From the NCBI GenBank assembly GCA_964357255.1, contig CAYHKQ010000002.1:1-64000 (forward strand): DNA of 64,000 nt. The letters run 5' to 3'. The translations under genes were made by a program, and so were the position numbers. Shown piece by piece: positions 44,517 through 50,915 of the stretch; position 1 is the stretch's first letter, and every line of letters begins with the position of its first letter. This stretch comes from JBBTIS01 sp038059855 (GTDB lineage: Bacteria > Elusimicrobiota > Elusimicrobia > JACQPE01). Below the pieces are notes generated by a model, which saw nothing but the letters and a program-made list of their open reading frames with translations, was not told where the DNA came from and did no database searches.

Positions 44517-44562
44517 AGGTAGCACCTCTAGCTCGGCCTTGGGCTGGGCGATGGAGGTACTT
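44517..44562 (+). promoter_or_regulatory. conserved RNA leader that can hide the ribosome-binding site
   Basis: This leader holds AGGT (44517), ACCTC (44524-44528), a 7-bp stem CTCGGCC/GGCTGGG (44532-44538 with 44542-44548) and GGAGGT just before ATG 44563. ACCTC can pair with GAGGT (44554-44558), closing a long stem over the Shine-Dalgarno sequence, or with the upstream AGGT, freeing it. The same layout precedes the paralogue at 50168. Confidence 0.6.
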
Positions 44563-45021
44563 ATGGAAAAATCGAAAAAATATCTGCCGGAGATAACCCC
44601 AGAAGAAAGGGGAGCGCAGATCGTTGAATTACTGGCGGCAGCCGCTGTGCGGCTTGCCAGAAAACAGAAAGCCACGGGGAAGGAGGTTTCGGCTACTGAA
44701 CCGAGAGTTTCCGGGGAGGTTGTTAAAATCACTGTTTCAAAACCTATCCCCAAAGAGATCGTTATTGACCTTCCCCCATTTCAAAAAGGACGTATACCCT
44801 TTGGGGAAAGTCGGGCCGGTCAAGGCATAAGGAAAATAAACGCCACCGAATTGTCCTGGATGAAACGAATCCTGGCCTGGGCCTCCGAGGGTCACTCGCT
44901 GGCCAAGATTGTGGGAAGGCTGAATAAAGAAGATCATGAGACTAGATACGCCGGTAAATGGAATAGAGCCAAGGTCTGGTGGGTCTTAAAAAGGGCAAAA
45001 GAGCAGGGCACCACAGAATAA
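44563..45021 (+). CDS. orphan recombinase-domain protein (paralogue A)
   Basis: This 152-residue protein has a charged N-terminus (EITPEERGAQIVELLAAAAVRLARKQ). Its C-terminal 75 residues resemble the 'recombinase' domain of large serine recombinases: KGRIPFGE, LSWMKRILAWASEGHSLAKIVGRLN and KWNRAKVWWVLKRAKE. The resolvase catalytic domain (active Ser) is absent, so it may bind DNA without cutting. It is about half identical to the protein at 50168-50584. GGAGGT precedes the ATG by 4 nt; an in-frame ATG 12 nt earlier overlaps that site and is less likely. Function is unknown. Confidence 0.7.
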   Translation: MEKSKKYLPEITPEERGAQIVELLAAAAVRLARKQKATGKEVSATEPRVSGEVVKITVSKPIPKEIVIDLPPFQKGRIPFGESRAGQGIRKINATELSWMKRILAWASEGHSLAKIVGRLNKEDHETRYAGKWNRAKVWWVLKRAKEQGTTE

Positions 45022-45153
45022 CCCCGTAGCGACTTACCCATCTTACCTGGATTAAATTGGCCAAGGCTTGGGTTGTTCATTTCAAAATAGTCCCATTCGT
45101 CAAATAATCCTCCTGGCCGCTAAAAAAGATATGAGCGCCAAAAATCCTGCCCG

Positions 45154-45223
45154 GGTCCAACGGTAATAGAAAAAGTTTCGCTGACCGTCCAACATCTGAC
45201 CCCGAGTCCAACGGTATCAGAAA
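45154..45223 (+). repeat. pair of 17-bp imperfect direct repeats
   Basis: GTCCAACGGTAATAGAAA near 45156 and GTCCAACGGTATCAGAAA near 45207 differ at two positions. They lie just before an orphan helix-turn-helix frame and could be recombination or operator sites. Confidence 0.5.
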
Positions 45224-45230
45224 CCGATTA

Positions 45231-45719
45231 TTGCAATTAAACCCACTTTTATTCCTGGAAAACGATCCCGACGGGCCTTTGCTGTGGGATGAATCCCATT
45301 TTGAAATCGTTAGGCTTGCCAAGGGCCAAAAAGTCATGTTGTCGCCCGATGAAGCCCAAGCCATAAAACAACACCAGCGCCGCTACCGGGAACCGCGCCC
45401 GCCTCGGATTCAGCTTCTTCTAAGGCAAACTTATCGCCTGAAGGGCCGCCTGGACGGGACCCCTGGCTTAACCCGCGATGCTTTGGCTGGGGAGGCTGAC
45501 ATTAGCCCCTCCTACCTGACTCGAATCTTAAATCTTCTTAACTTGGCACCGGAAATCCAGCGGCACATTTTGGCCATACCACCATCCGCAAAACAGGGGT
45601 CGATCACGGAGCATCGGATAAAACATTTAACCCGAAACGGAAATTGGAAGTTTCAGATCAAAGAGTTTGATCATCTCCTCGACCTAAACGGCAAAAGTAG
45701 GCCCGCCGTCCCCATCTAA
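45231..45719 (+). CDS. recombinase-associated helix-turn-helix protein
   Basis: The 162-residue frame contains RPPRIQLLLRQTYRLKGRL and a helix-turn-helix ALAGEADISPSYLTRILNLLNLAPEIQRHILAIP. This pattern is found in small proteins encoded beside large serine recombinases. The only start is TTG at 45231 without a ribosome-binding site, and the frame is open upstream to a stop at 45132, so the true start or a missing 5' part is uncertain. It may be the remnant of a lost recombinase module. Confidence 0.55.
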   Translation: MQLNPLLFLENDPDGPLLWDESHFEIVRLAKGQKVMLSPDEAQAIKQHQRRYREPRPPRIQLLLRQTYRLKGRLDGTPGLTRDALAGEADISPSYLTRILNLLNLAPEIQRHILAIPPSAKQGSITEHRIKHLTRNGNWKFQIKEFDHLLDLNGKSRPAVPI

Positions 45720-45749
45720 TTTTTGGATATAGAACAATTTATTGAACAC

Positions 45750-45779
45750 TTGACATATCGTTCTATCATCTGGTAACAT
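45750..45779 (+). promoter_or_regulatory. promoter of the S24 repressor gene, with candidate operators
   Basis: A perfect TTGACA (45750-45755), an 18-bp spacer and TAACAT (45774-45779) end 7 nt before ATG 45787, so the transcript is probably leaderless. GAAC elements at 45732 and 45743 and a GTTC at 45759 surround the -35 box. They are candidate autoregulation sites. Confidence 0.65.
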
Positions 45780-45786
45780 TATCTCA

Positions 45787-46398
45787 ATGGCGCAAGTCCA
45801 GTTAAACCCAATTCAAAATAAAATTTTGAAACTCATGGAGCGGAATATCGAGGAGCCGCTTTCTTACCGCGATCTGGCTAGAGAAGTTGATGTTGCGTCA
45901 ACCAACACCATCGCTTATCACCTCCGCCTGCTTGAAAAAAAGGGATACCTTAAACGCGATCCGGTCAATCCGCATGGCTATGCTGTGCTAATCAAGCCGG
46001 AAACCGGCGTGGCTTACCTTAATCTTTACGGGTTAGCCCATTGCGGACCAAGGGGGTCATTGTTGGATGGCCATCCCATTGATAGGCTGCCTGTCGCGGC
46101 GCGCATGATTCCTTTTTCCGTAGCCGATGCTTTTTTAGTTAAAGCCAAAGGGAATTCGATGGAACCGCGAATTTATGACGGGGATATTGTCGTGGCCAAA
46201 AAACAAAATATCGCCGAAACAGGCGACCTTGTCGTTTGCGTAAATCAAGGCGAATCTCTGATCAAAAAAATCAAGCGAGAAAAGCATGGAATTATTCTTA
46301 GCTCGCTAAACACAAAATACGAACCCTTTTTGGCCTCCAAGGAAGATTTTCGAATCGAAGGAACAGTGAAGGCAATAATTTCCAAAACGGTGGCATAA
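45787..46398 (+). CDS. LexA/UmuD-like S24 peptidase repressor
   Basis: This 203-residue protein has an N-terminal winged helix (NPIQNKILKLMERN...DVASTNTIAYHLRLLEKKGYLKRD) like LexA. A C-terminal S24 autoprotease follows, with Ser124 in GNSMEPRIYDGDIVV and Lys161 in ESLIKKIKRE (Ser-Lys spacing 37, as in LexA). The likely self-cleavage site is Cys86-Gly87 (AHCGPRG), the Cys-Gly type of UmuD rather than the Ala-Gly of LexA. The methylase gene starts 2 bp after its stop, so it probably controls this restriction system and perhaps itself. A link to DNA damage is inference. Confidence 0.88.
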   Translation: MAQVQLNPIQNKILKLMERNIEEPLSYRDLAREVDVASTNTIAYHLRLLEKKGYLKRDPVNPHGYAVLIKPETGVAYLNLYGLAHCGPRGSLLDGHPIDRLPVAARMIPFSVADAFLVKAKGNSMEPRIYDGDIVVAKKQNIAETGDLVVCVNQGESLIKKIKREKHGIILSSLNTKYEPFLASKEDFRIEGTVKAIISKTVA

Positions 46399-46400
46399 TA

Positions 46401-47357
46401 ATGGAAGATATGGCAGGAACGCTTTTCTCTAAAGTTAATCCAGTTGGGAAAATTATGCGGAATTATAATCCCGATGCCGCCGCAACGCTTTATCTTGGCG
46501 ATCGCCTTGAATTGCTTAAACAAATTCCTTCCAAATCAGCCAGACTTATCGTAACGTCACCGCCTTACAATATCGGCAAGCAATACGAAAAAAGAACAAG
46601 CCTTGAGGATTACCTGCGGGGCCAAGAGGAAACCATAACGGCATGTTATGAAGTGCTTGCTGACGATGGTAGTTTATGCTGGCAGGTCGGTAACCATATC
46701 AGTCTTGACGGCGAAGTTTATCCGCTCGACATTTTGATTTACCCCATCTGCAAAAAATTAGGCCTTAAACTCCGCAATCGTATCGTCTGGACCTTTGAGC
46801 ATGGCTTGCACTGCACCAGGCGGTTTTCCGGCCGCCACGAAACGATCTTGTGGTTTGCGAAATCAGATCAGCACATTTTTAATCTGGATCCGGTTAGAAT
46901 TCCACAAAAATATCCAGGTAAAAAATCGTTCAAGGGTCCTGATAAAGGAAAATTTACGTGCAACCCCCTTGGGAAAAACCCCGGAGACGTTTGGGTAATT
47001 CCAAACGTAAAAAATAACCATATCGAAAAAACCATTCATCCTTGCCAATTCCCAATAGAACTCATTGAGCGTTTGGTGCTAAGTATGACCAGTCGGGGCG
47101 ACTTGGTGATTGATCCATATATGGGTGTGGGCAGCGCCCTTTGTGCGGCTGTCCGGCATGGCCGGCGTGGAGCGGGTGCTGATATTAATAAGGACTACCT
47201 GGATGTTGCCAGGCAGAGGGTTACATTAGCGGTTCAGGGTTTGCTAAAAACTCGACCAATGGGGAAACCTGTTTATACCCCTAACGGCAATTGCAAGTTG
47301 GCCAAGCCGCCTAAAGAGTTTGAGTTGCTCCGCAAGGAAGCCTTGCTGATTTCCTAA
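46401..47357 (+). CDS. DNA methyltransferase, probably N4-cytosine (BglII-like system)
   Basis: This 318-residue beta-class amino-methyltransferase has catalytic motif IV IVTSPPYNIGKQYE early (residue about 55) and the SAM motif DPYMGVGSAL late (residue about 235). SPPY, rather than DPPY, is usual for N4-cytosine enzymes, and the BglII-type nuclease encoded convergently fits an N4C partner. The protein should mark the host's sites. It lies 2 bp after the S24 repressor gene and 6 bp from the end of the nuclease gene. Confidence 0.9.
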   Translation: MEDMAGTLFSKVNPVGKIMRNYNPDAAATLYLGDRLELLKQIPSKSARLIVTSPPYNIGKQYEKRTSLEDYLRGQEETITACYEVLADDGSLCWQVGNHISLDGEVYPLDILIYPICKKLGLKLRNRIVWTFEHGLHCTRRFSGRHETILWFAKSDQHIFNLDPVRIPQKYPGKKSFKGPDKGKFTCNPLGKNPGDVWVIPNVKNNHIEKTIHPCQFPIELIERLVLSMTSRGDLVIDPYMGVGSALCAAVRHGRRGAGADINKDYLDVARQRVTLAVQGLLKTRPMGKPVYTPNGNCKLAKPPKEFELLRKEALLIS

Positions 47358-47363
47358 TCCCGT

Positions 47364-48038
47364 CTATTTCGGACCAGGCTTAGTTTTCTTCCGAGGCCGG
47401 TCGGCCTCTTTCGCAGCATAAAGTGCCTGGGGATTCTCAAGAAACCGGCGTTGTTTTTCCTCTTTGGCTTTTTCTTCTGCGTCGGTTAAGCCAATTCCAA
47501 GAACTAATACCGGAATGTCAATGTTGGAAACGCCGCGCTCCTTGAAATCAATTAAAATTTGCTCGAACTCAGAGACGCCAGTAGACATTTCGTGAGCTAG
47601 AGAACTATAGGCCACGATCTCGATGCCGCAGTCAATAAAACCCCTTTTATGAAAAATGATCATCTTTGAAAAAATGTCATATCCCATGAAAGCGTATTTG
47701 CCGAACTGGATTTCAAGACCCACTTTGTTTTTAATACCATCCATTTCGCGGAAACGGTTTTCGCCAAAGCCAATGCGAGGTTCCTTGAATTTTTTCTTTT
47801 TACCAGTCGCGGCTTCCGTCCATCCTAATGGGTGCAGGAAAGTTTTGATTTCTTCGTTCAGAATCGCCGGCGCAAACAACAGGTGGTTCGGCATGGTTTT
47901 TTCCTCGCTGACCTTGCGCAGGCATTCAATGGCTTTCGTTTGAGTTATGGCATTAACCACGTCTTGATATTCAGCGGGATGAGTCGAGCGGATAAACTTT
48001 TCTCCGCCATTGAAGGAATAGGTTTCGATAATTTTCAC
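47364..48038 (-). CDS. BglII/BstYI-family type II restriction endonuclease
   Basis: This 224-residue protein has Asp100, Glu109 and Gln111 in EMDGIKNKVGLEIQFGKYAF. This copies the spacing of the BglII active site (Asp84, Glu93, Gln95), and the following YDIFSKMIIFHKRGFIDCGIEIV resembles BglII's next helix and strand. The family cuts AGATCT or RGATCY; the exact site here is unknown. The GTG at 48038 is chosen because the extra 12 residues upstream are unlike the family. It is convergent with its methylase and must use its own promoter at 48039-48177. The C-terminus is basic. Confidence 0.82.
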   Translation of the reverse strand: MKIIETYSFNGGEKFIRSTHPAEYQDVVNAITQTKAIECLRKVSEEKTMPNHLLFAPAILNEEIKTFLHPLGWTEAATGKKKKFKEPRIGFGENRFREMDGIKNKVGLEIQFGKYAFMGYDIFSKMIIFHKRGFIDCGIEIVAYSSLAHEMSTGVSEFEQILIDFKERGVSNIDIPVLVLGIGLTDAEEKAKEEKQRRFLENPQALYAAKEADRPRKKTKPGPK

Positions 48039-48177
48039 AGCCCATAGTTTACATAGTAAAAACTTTGAGACCAAAAACTAAAATGGGGGAATAATCCCTC
48101 GTTTCCTCTTAGAATGCCTGGGGTTATAGGCAGAGGTTTCGTAGGTTGCCAGATACGGTCGTTTTGGACAGAAAGGA

Positions 48178-48723
48178 TTAAAAGGAAAGAGAGGACTGCA
48201 GGCCGCGTGAACCGGCGGGAAATTTACGCTTGTAGATTCCCTTATACAGCACGGCCACGACGTCGATAATGGCTTGTAGGCCTCGCGAAACGCTTCGCTC
48301 ATCAATAACCGGAGCATCCTTGGGATGCGCCAACTTATTTCTGAGCAATTGAGCAGATTGGAGGTCGGACCACCAACTTGAACTTCGATCAATCGACTTC
48401 CCTGAGAATCGGCGATAAAGAAATTGGATTCTGTCATCCAAACGGTATATCTTCAACTTGGCTTTTTCGATAACAAATTCTCCATGGCTCAATTGAATAT
48501 CCTTTTCAGTAAGAATAGAGCGGTCGGTGAGGCTGAGGTCTTTTCGAGTAAGAAAATCGTCGGCGATTGCGTTGACATGTGCCTCGAGGCTGCAGAATCC
48601 TAGATTCAGCGCAGCGTGAAGATACGCCGCTTTTCCATCTACGCTCATCTCAGACTGGGCCTTTTCTAGAAAACGTTTGGCTTCTTCCAGGAGAACGCCA
48701 GAAATTTCGTCGACGGCTGCCAT
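48178..48723 (-). CDS. HEPN protein paired with DGQHR gene
   Basis: This 181-residue helical protein has GKAAYLHAALNLGFCSLEAHVNAIAD in its first half and a canonical RNKLAH (Arg-Asn-x3-His) ribonuclease motif near residue 128. This is the active-site signature of HEPN toxins and effector RNases. Its start is 1 bp after the DGQHR gene stop on the same strand, so both are on one message. The DGQHR protein may hold it inactive or deliver it to DNA (inference). A second, unrelated HEPN-like gene is at 9042. Confidence 0.8.
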   Translation of the reverse strand: MAAVDEISGVLLEEAKRFLEKAQSEMSVDGKAAYLHAALNLGFCSLEAHVNAIADDFLTRKDLSLTDRSILTEKDIQLSHGEFVIEKAKLKIYRLDDRIQFLYRRFSGKSIDRSSSWWSDLQSAQLLRNKLAHPKDAPVIDERSVSRGLQAIIDVVAVLYKGIYKRKFPAGSRGLQSSLSF

Positions 48724-48724
48724 C

Positions 48725-49999
48725 TTAGGCTTTTCCCTCAGCCTTCAGAACCTCTAATTGCGCCTGCTTGGCGTGGTATTTCTTTATTGCCAGATCTACC
48801 ATGGTAGCGTTGATACCCTCGCCCTTTTCGGCTTGGGAACAGAATAGCTCAACAAAGCGCCCACGCTCCTTCGCATCTGTGCGGTAGCCTAAACCACGGT
48901 AGTTCTCGGGATCAGTTTTATGCTTCCCCTTCGCCAAGACGGCAGCATTCAACGGGTCCTTCCCTGTGGCTGCCTTGAGATTGTAATGCCTTACGAGGCG
49001 TGCCTGGTTCTTGTGAAGCACCCCTGTCACGTAGGCCCAAGCGGACAAGATGGCGAAGTTCAGGGTCTTCTCTGCATAATCTCTATTGCTGCCACCTTTC
49101 TTCCCCGACCATGCCGCTCTTTGGGCGAGGATCAACTGGGAAAATTCTTTACCTGCTTCCAGCAGTTTTGAGTCTTCCCAAAGCCTGGGATGCCTTTTTT
49201 TTAACATCTCCCACTCATCAGCCGCGTCGCCGGAACCGCAGATTATGGGAGTAGTATCCGTCGTGTCAAACTTGCTGTCATCTATCACCTTTCCTTGGAG
49301 ATAGTTCATAATAAATGTTCGCGCGGTCTGAACCGTGACGGCCGCCCCCCGTTCACGTTTGGAAGAAAAATCCTTCCCCTCTGGGAGCAACCCGGTCATG
49401 TGACACCAGTTTCGCAATTCCGGACCTCGGACCGTCTCCTGCATCCGATCGATAAGGTCGCGCGATACGGCTATGGTGGTATTTGAAATCAACTGGACAT
49501 CAAGGCGCTGATCTGTGTCGAGACCGAAGTAGACCTTGACGCCGTGATATTCGTCTACCTGTTGCTCCTCGAAGGCTATCCTAATCGCCTCAAATCGGTG
49601 CTGACCTCCAATTATCTTGAGTGGCTTCTCGGGATTGTACTGGTTCGTATATTCAGCAACGATGTTGCTAAAGCTCCGACGATTCCTAGCGTCCTCCTGC
49701 ATTTTTGAAAATGCAACGTGGTCAACTTCGATATCTCGATTTGCCCGATACTCAGCTTGCTCCTCAGGATCAAGGGGAACATCAATCGTCCCAAGGCTTA
49801 TGAGCTTGCTAGCAAGAATATGGCATTCGCAATATCGCGACAGGTTGATCGCGTCCGTCAAAACAAGAAATTCATTCCCCGCTTCTAGTGGAACGAACTG
49901 CGCGATGAATTCTTTGACGATCGGGTCAACTGTCGGGAGCGACTTATTTACCCCGACAGGTACCCGGTGCTTAATTGAAACTCCCGTGTCGTTTGGCAT
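48725..49999 (-). CDS. DGQHR/DndB-like protein
   Basis: This 424-residue protein belongs to the ParB-like DGQHR family, with the signature IIGGQHRFEAIRIAF near residue 130 and ISNTTIAVSRDLIDRMQE after it. Relatives include DndB, the regulator of phosphorothioate modification, and many uncharacterised defence proteins. No dndA, C, D or E genes are here, so it is not a Dnd locus. GAGGAGGAG lies 4 nt before the ATG at 49999, which decides that start over the longer frame. It precedes the HEPN gene in one operon. Confidence 0.85.
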   Translation of the reverse strand: MPNDTGVSIKHRVPVGVNKSLPTVDPIVKEFIAQFVPLEAGNEFLVLTDAINLSRYCECHILASKLISLGTIDVPLDPEEQAEYRANRDIEVDHVAFSKMQEDARNRRSFSNIVAEYTNQYNPEKPLKIIGGQHRFEAIRIAFEEQQVDEYHGVKVYFGLDTDQRLDVQLISNTTIAVSRDLIDRMQETVRGPELRNWCHMTGLLPEGKDFSSKRERGAAVTVQTARTFIMNYLQGKVIDDSKFDTTDTTPIICGSGDAADEWEMLKKRHPRLWEDSKLLEAGKEFSQLILAQRAAWSGKKGGSNRDYAEKTLNFAILSAWAYVTGVLHKNQARLVRHYNLKAATGKDPLNAAVLAKGKHKTDPENYRGLGYRTDAKERGRFVELFCSQAEKGEGINATMVDLAIKKYHAKQAQLEVLKAEGKA

Positions 50000-50121
50000 C
50001 AAACTCCTCCTCAATCGTGATGTTTCATGGTCCGCCTCTTGGGCCATACACCCGTTTGTCTTTATCTCAATACCAACAGTGTTGGCATGATCATAAAATC
50101 CTTGACCTGTTGCTTTAACGA

Positions 50122-50167
50122 AGGTAACACCTCTGACCCGGCCTGAGGCCGGGCAATGGAGGTATCT
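50122..50167 (+). promoter_or_regulatory. conserved RNA leader that can hide the ribosome-binding site, copy B
   Basis: This is the same layout as at 44517: AGGT (50122), ACCTC (50129-50133), a perfect 7-bp stem CCCGGCC/GGCCGGG (50137-50143 with 50147-50153) and GGAGGT before ATG 50168. Two stem pairs that are G-C here are G-U in the other copy, so pairing is kept while sequence changes. Confidence 0.62.
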
Positions 50168-50584
50168 ATGGAAAACTGGAGAAAATATCTTGATCCTGAC
50201 GACATAACGCCCGAAGAGCGCGAAGAACGTGTCATTGAGCTATTGGCAACCGCAGTTGTGCGGTTGATGGGGGACGAGAGAAAAGAAGAAACAAAACCAC
50301 CCATCTTAGTCTCGCCTTCTCAATCGGAAATCGCTCATGCGCCGCTCGTTAAGGGACGAATTCCTTTCGGACAGGAAACCGGCGGTATGGGACGGGTTTT
50401 TAATGAAACGGAAACTCGCTGGATTAAAAGAATCCAAGAGCTGGCAGCGCAAGGCTGGTCCTCGGAAAAAATCGCGCGGCAGCTGAACCTGGAAGATCAT
50501 GAGAGTAAGCGCGCCGGCAAATGGTCCAGGACAGCAGTTTGGCGAATTTTGAAAAGGCTCAAAGAAAAAGGCGTTACAGAATAA
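50168..50584 (+). CDS. orphan recombinase-domain protein (paralogue B)
   Basis: This 138-residue paralogue of the protein at 44563 has DDITPEEREERVIELLATAVVRLM at the N-terminus. Its C-terminus has KGRIPFGQE, TRWIKRIQELAAQGWSSEKIARQLN and KWSRTAVWRILKRLKEKG, like the DNA-binding recombinase domain of serine recombinases. No catalytic domain is present. It lies next to tRNA-Gln and at the right end of the island, while its sister lies at the left of the BglII-type system. The pair may be regulators or the products of a repeated element. Function is unknown. Confidence 0.7.
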   Translation: MENWRKYLDPDDITPEEREERVIELLATAVVRLMGDERKEETKPPILVSPSQSEIAHAPLVKGRIPFGQETGGMGRVFNETETRWIKRIQELAAQGWSSEKIARQLNLEDHESKRAGKWSRTAVWRILKRLKEKGVTE

Positions 50585-50607
50585 TTTTGTAACGCCTGGC
50601 CTTTTTT
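50570..50607 (+). terminator. rho-independent terminator of paralogue B
   Basis: A 9-bp stem GGCGTTACA/TGTAACGCC (50570-50578 with 50588-50596) includes the stop codon region and is followed by TGGCCTTTTTTG. Confidence 0.8.
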
Positions 50608-50745
50608 GTCTTGCCCGCTTGAATATTTTGCCGTGCTAGTCGTTTTATTTTTTTGTCTCATTTAGTTCATTTCTCGACGGAGTTTCTAGTACCGTCAAAC
50701 CTGCTCATTCAAAAACCGTTACAAATCAACCCTTTTAGACCAAAT

Positions 50746-50816
50746 CTGCCGGGCTAGGATTCGAACCCAGACAAAACGGTTCAGAGCCGTTTGTGCTACC
50801 GTTACACCACCCGGCA
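50746..50816 (-). tRNA. tRNA-Gln(CUG)
   Basis: The minus strand folds into a full cloverleaf. The acceptor is TGCCGGG/CCCGGCA, the D-arm GTGTAACGGTAGCAC, and the anticodon stem AACGG/CCGTT has loop CTCTGAA (anticodon CTG). The T-arm is CTGGG-TTCGAAT-CCTAG and the discriminator is G. No CCA is encoded. Its 3' end faces the defence island, the usual side for integration. Confidence 0.93.
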
Positions 50817-50915
50817 ATTCTACGGGACCGATCTTCGAAAAACTTTCATCGTCCTCGCCTGCCTTTTTGCCCAAAGGGAGCGAGCTTCAAAAATTTTTAA
50901 CTAAGCCTGTTATTT

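Noticed and set aside
48078..48437. 119-codon minus-strand frame partly covering the HEPN gene
   Set aside because: The overlapping frame with RNKLAH and a consistent start is the real gene.
48725..49999. A DNA phosphorothioation (Dnd) system
   Set aside because: Only a DndB-like protein is present; none of the modification or restriction genes of Dnd lies nearby.
41064..50816. A CRISPR array or prophage in the second island
   Set aside because: No regularly spaced repeats, cas genes, terminase, capsid or portal genes are visible.
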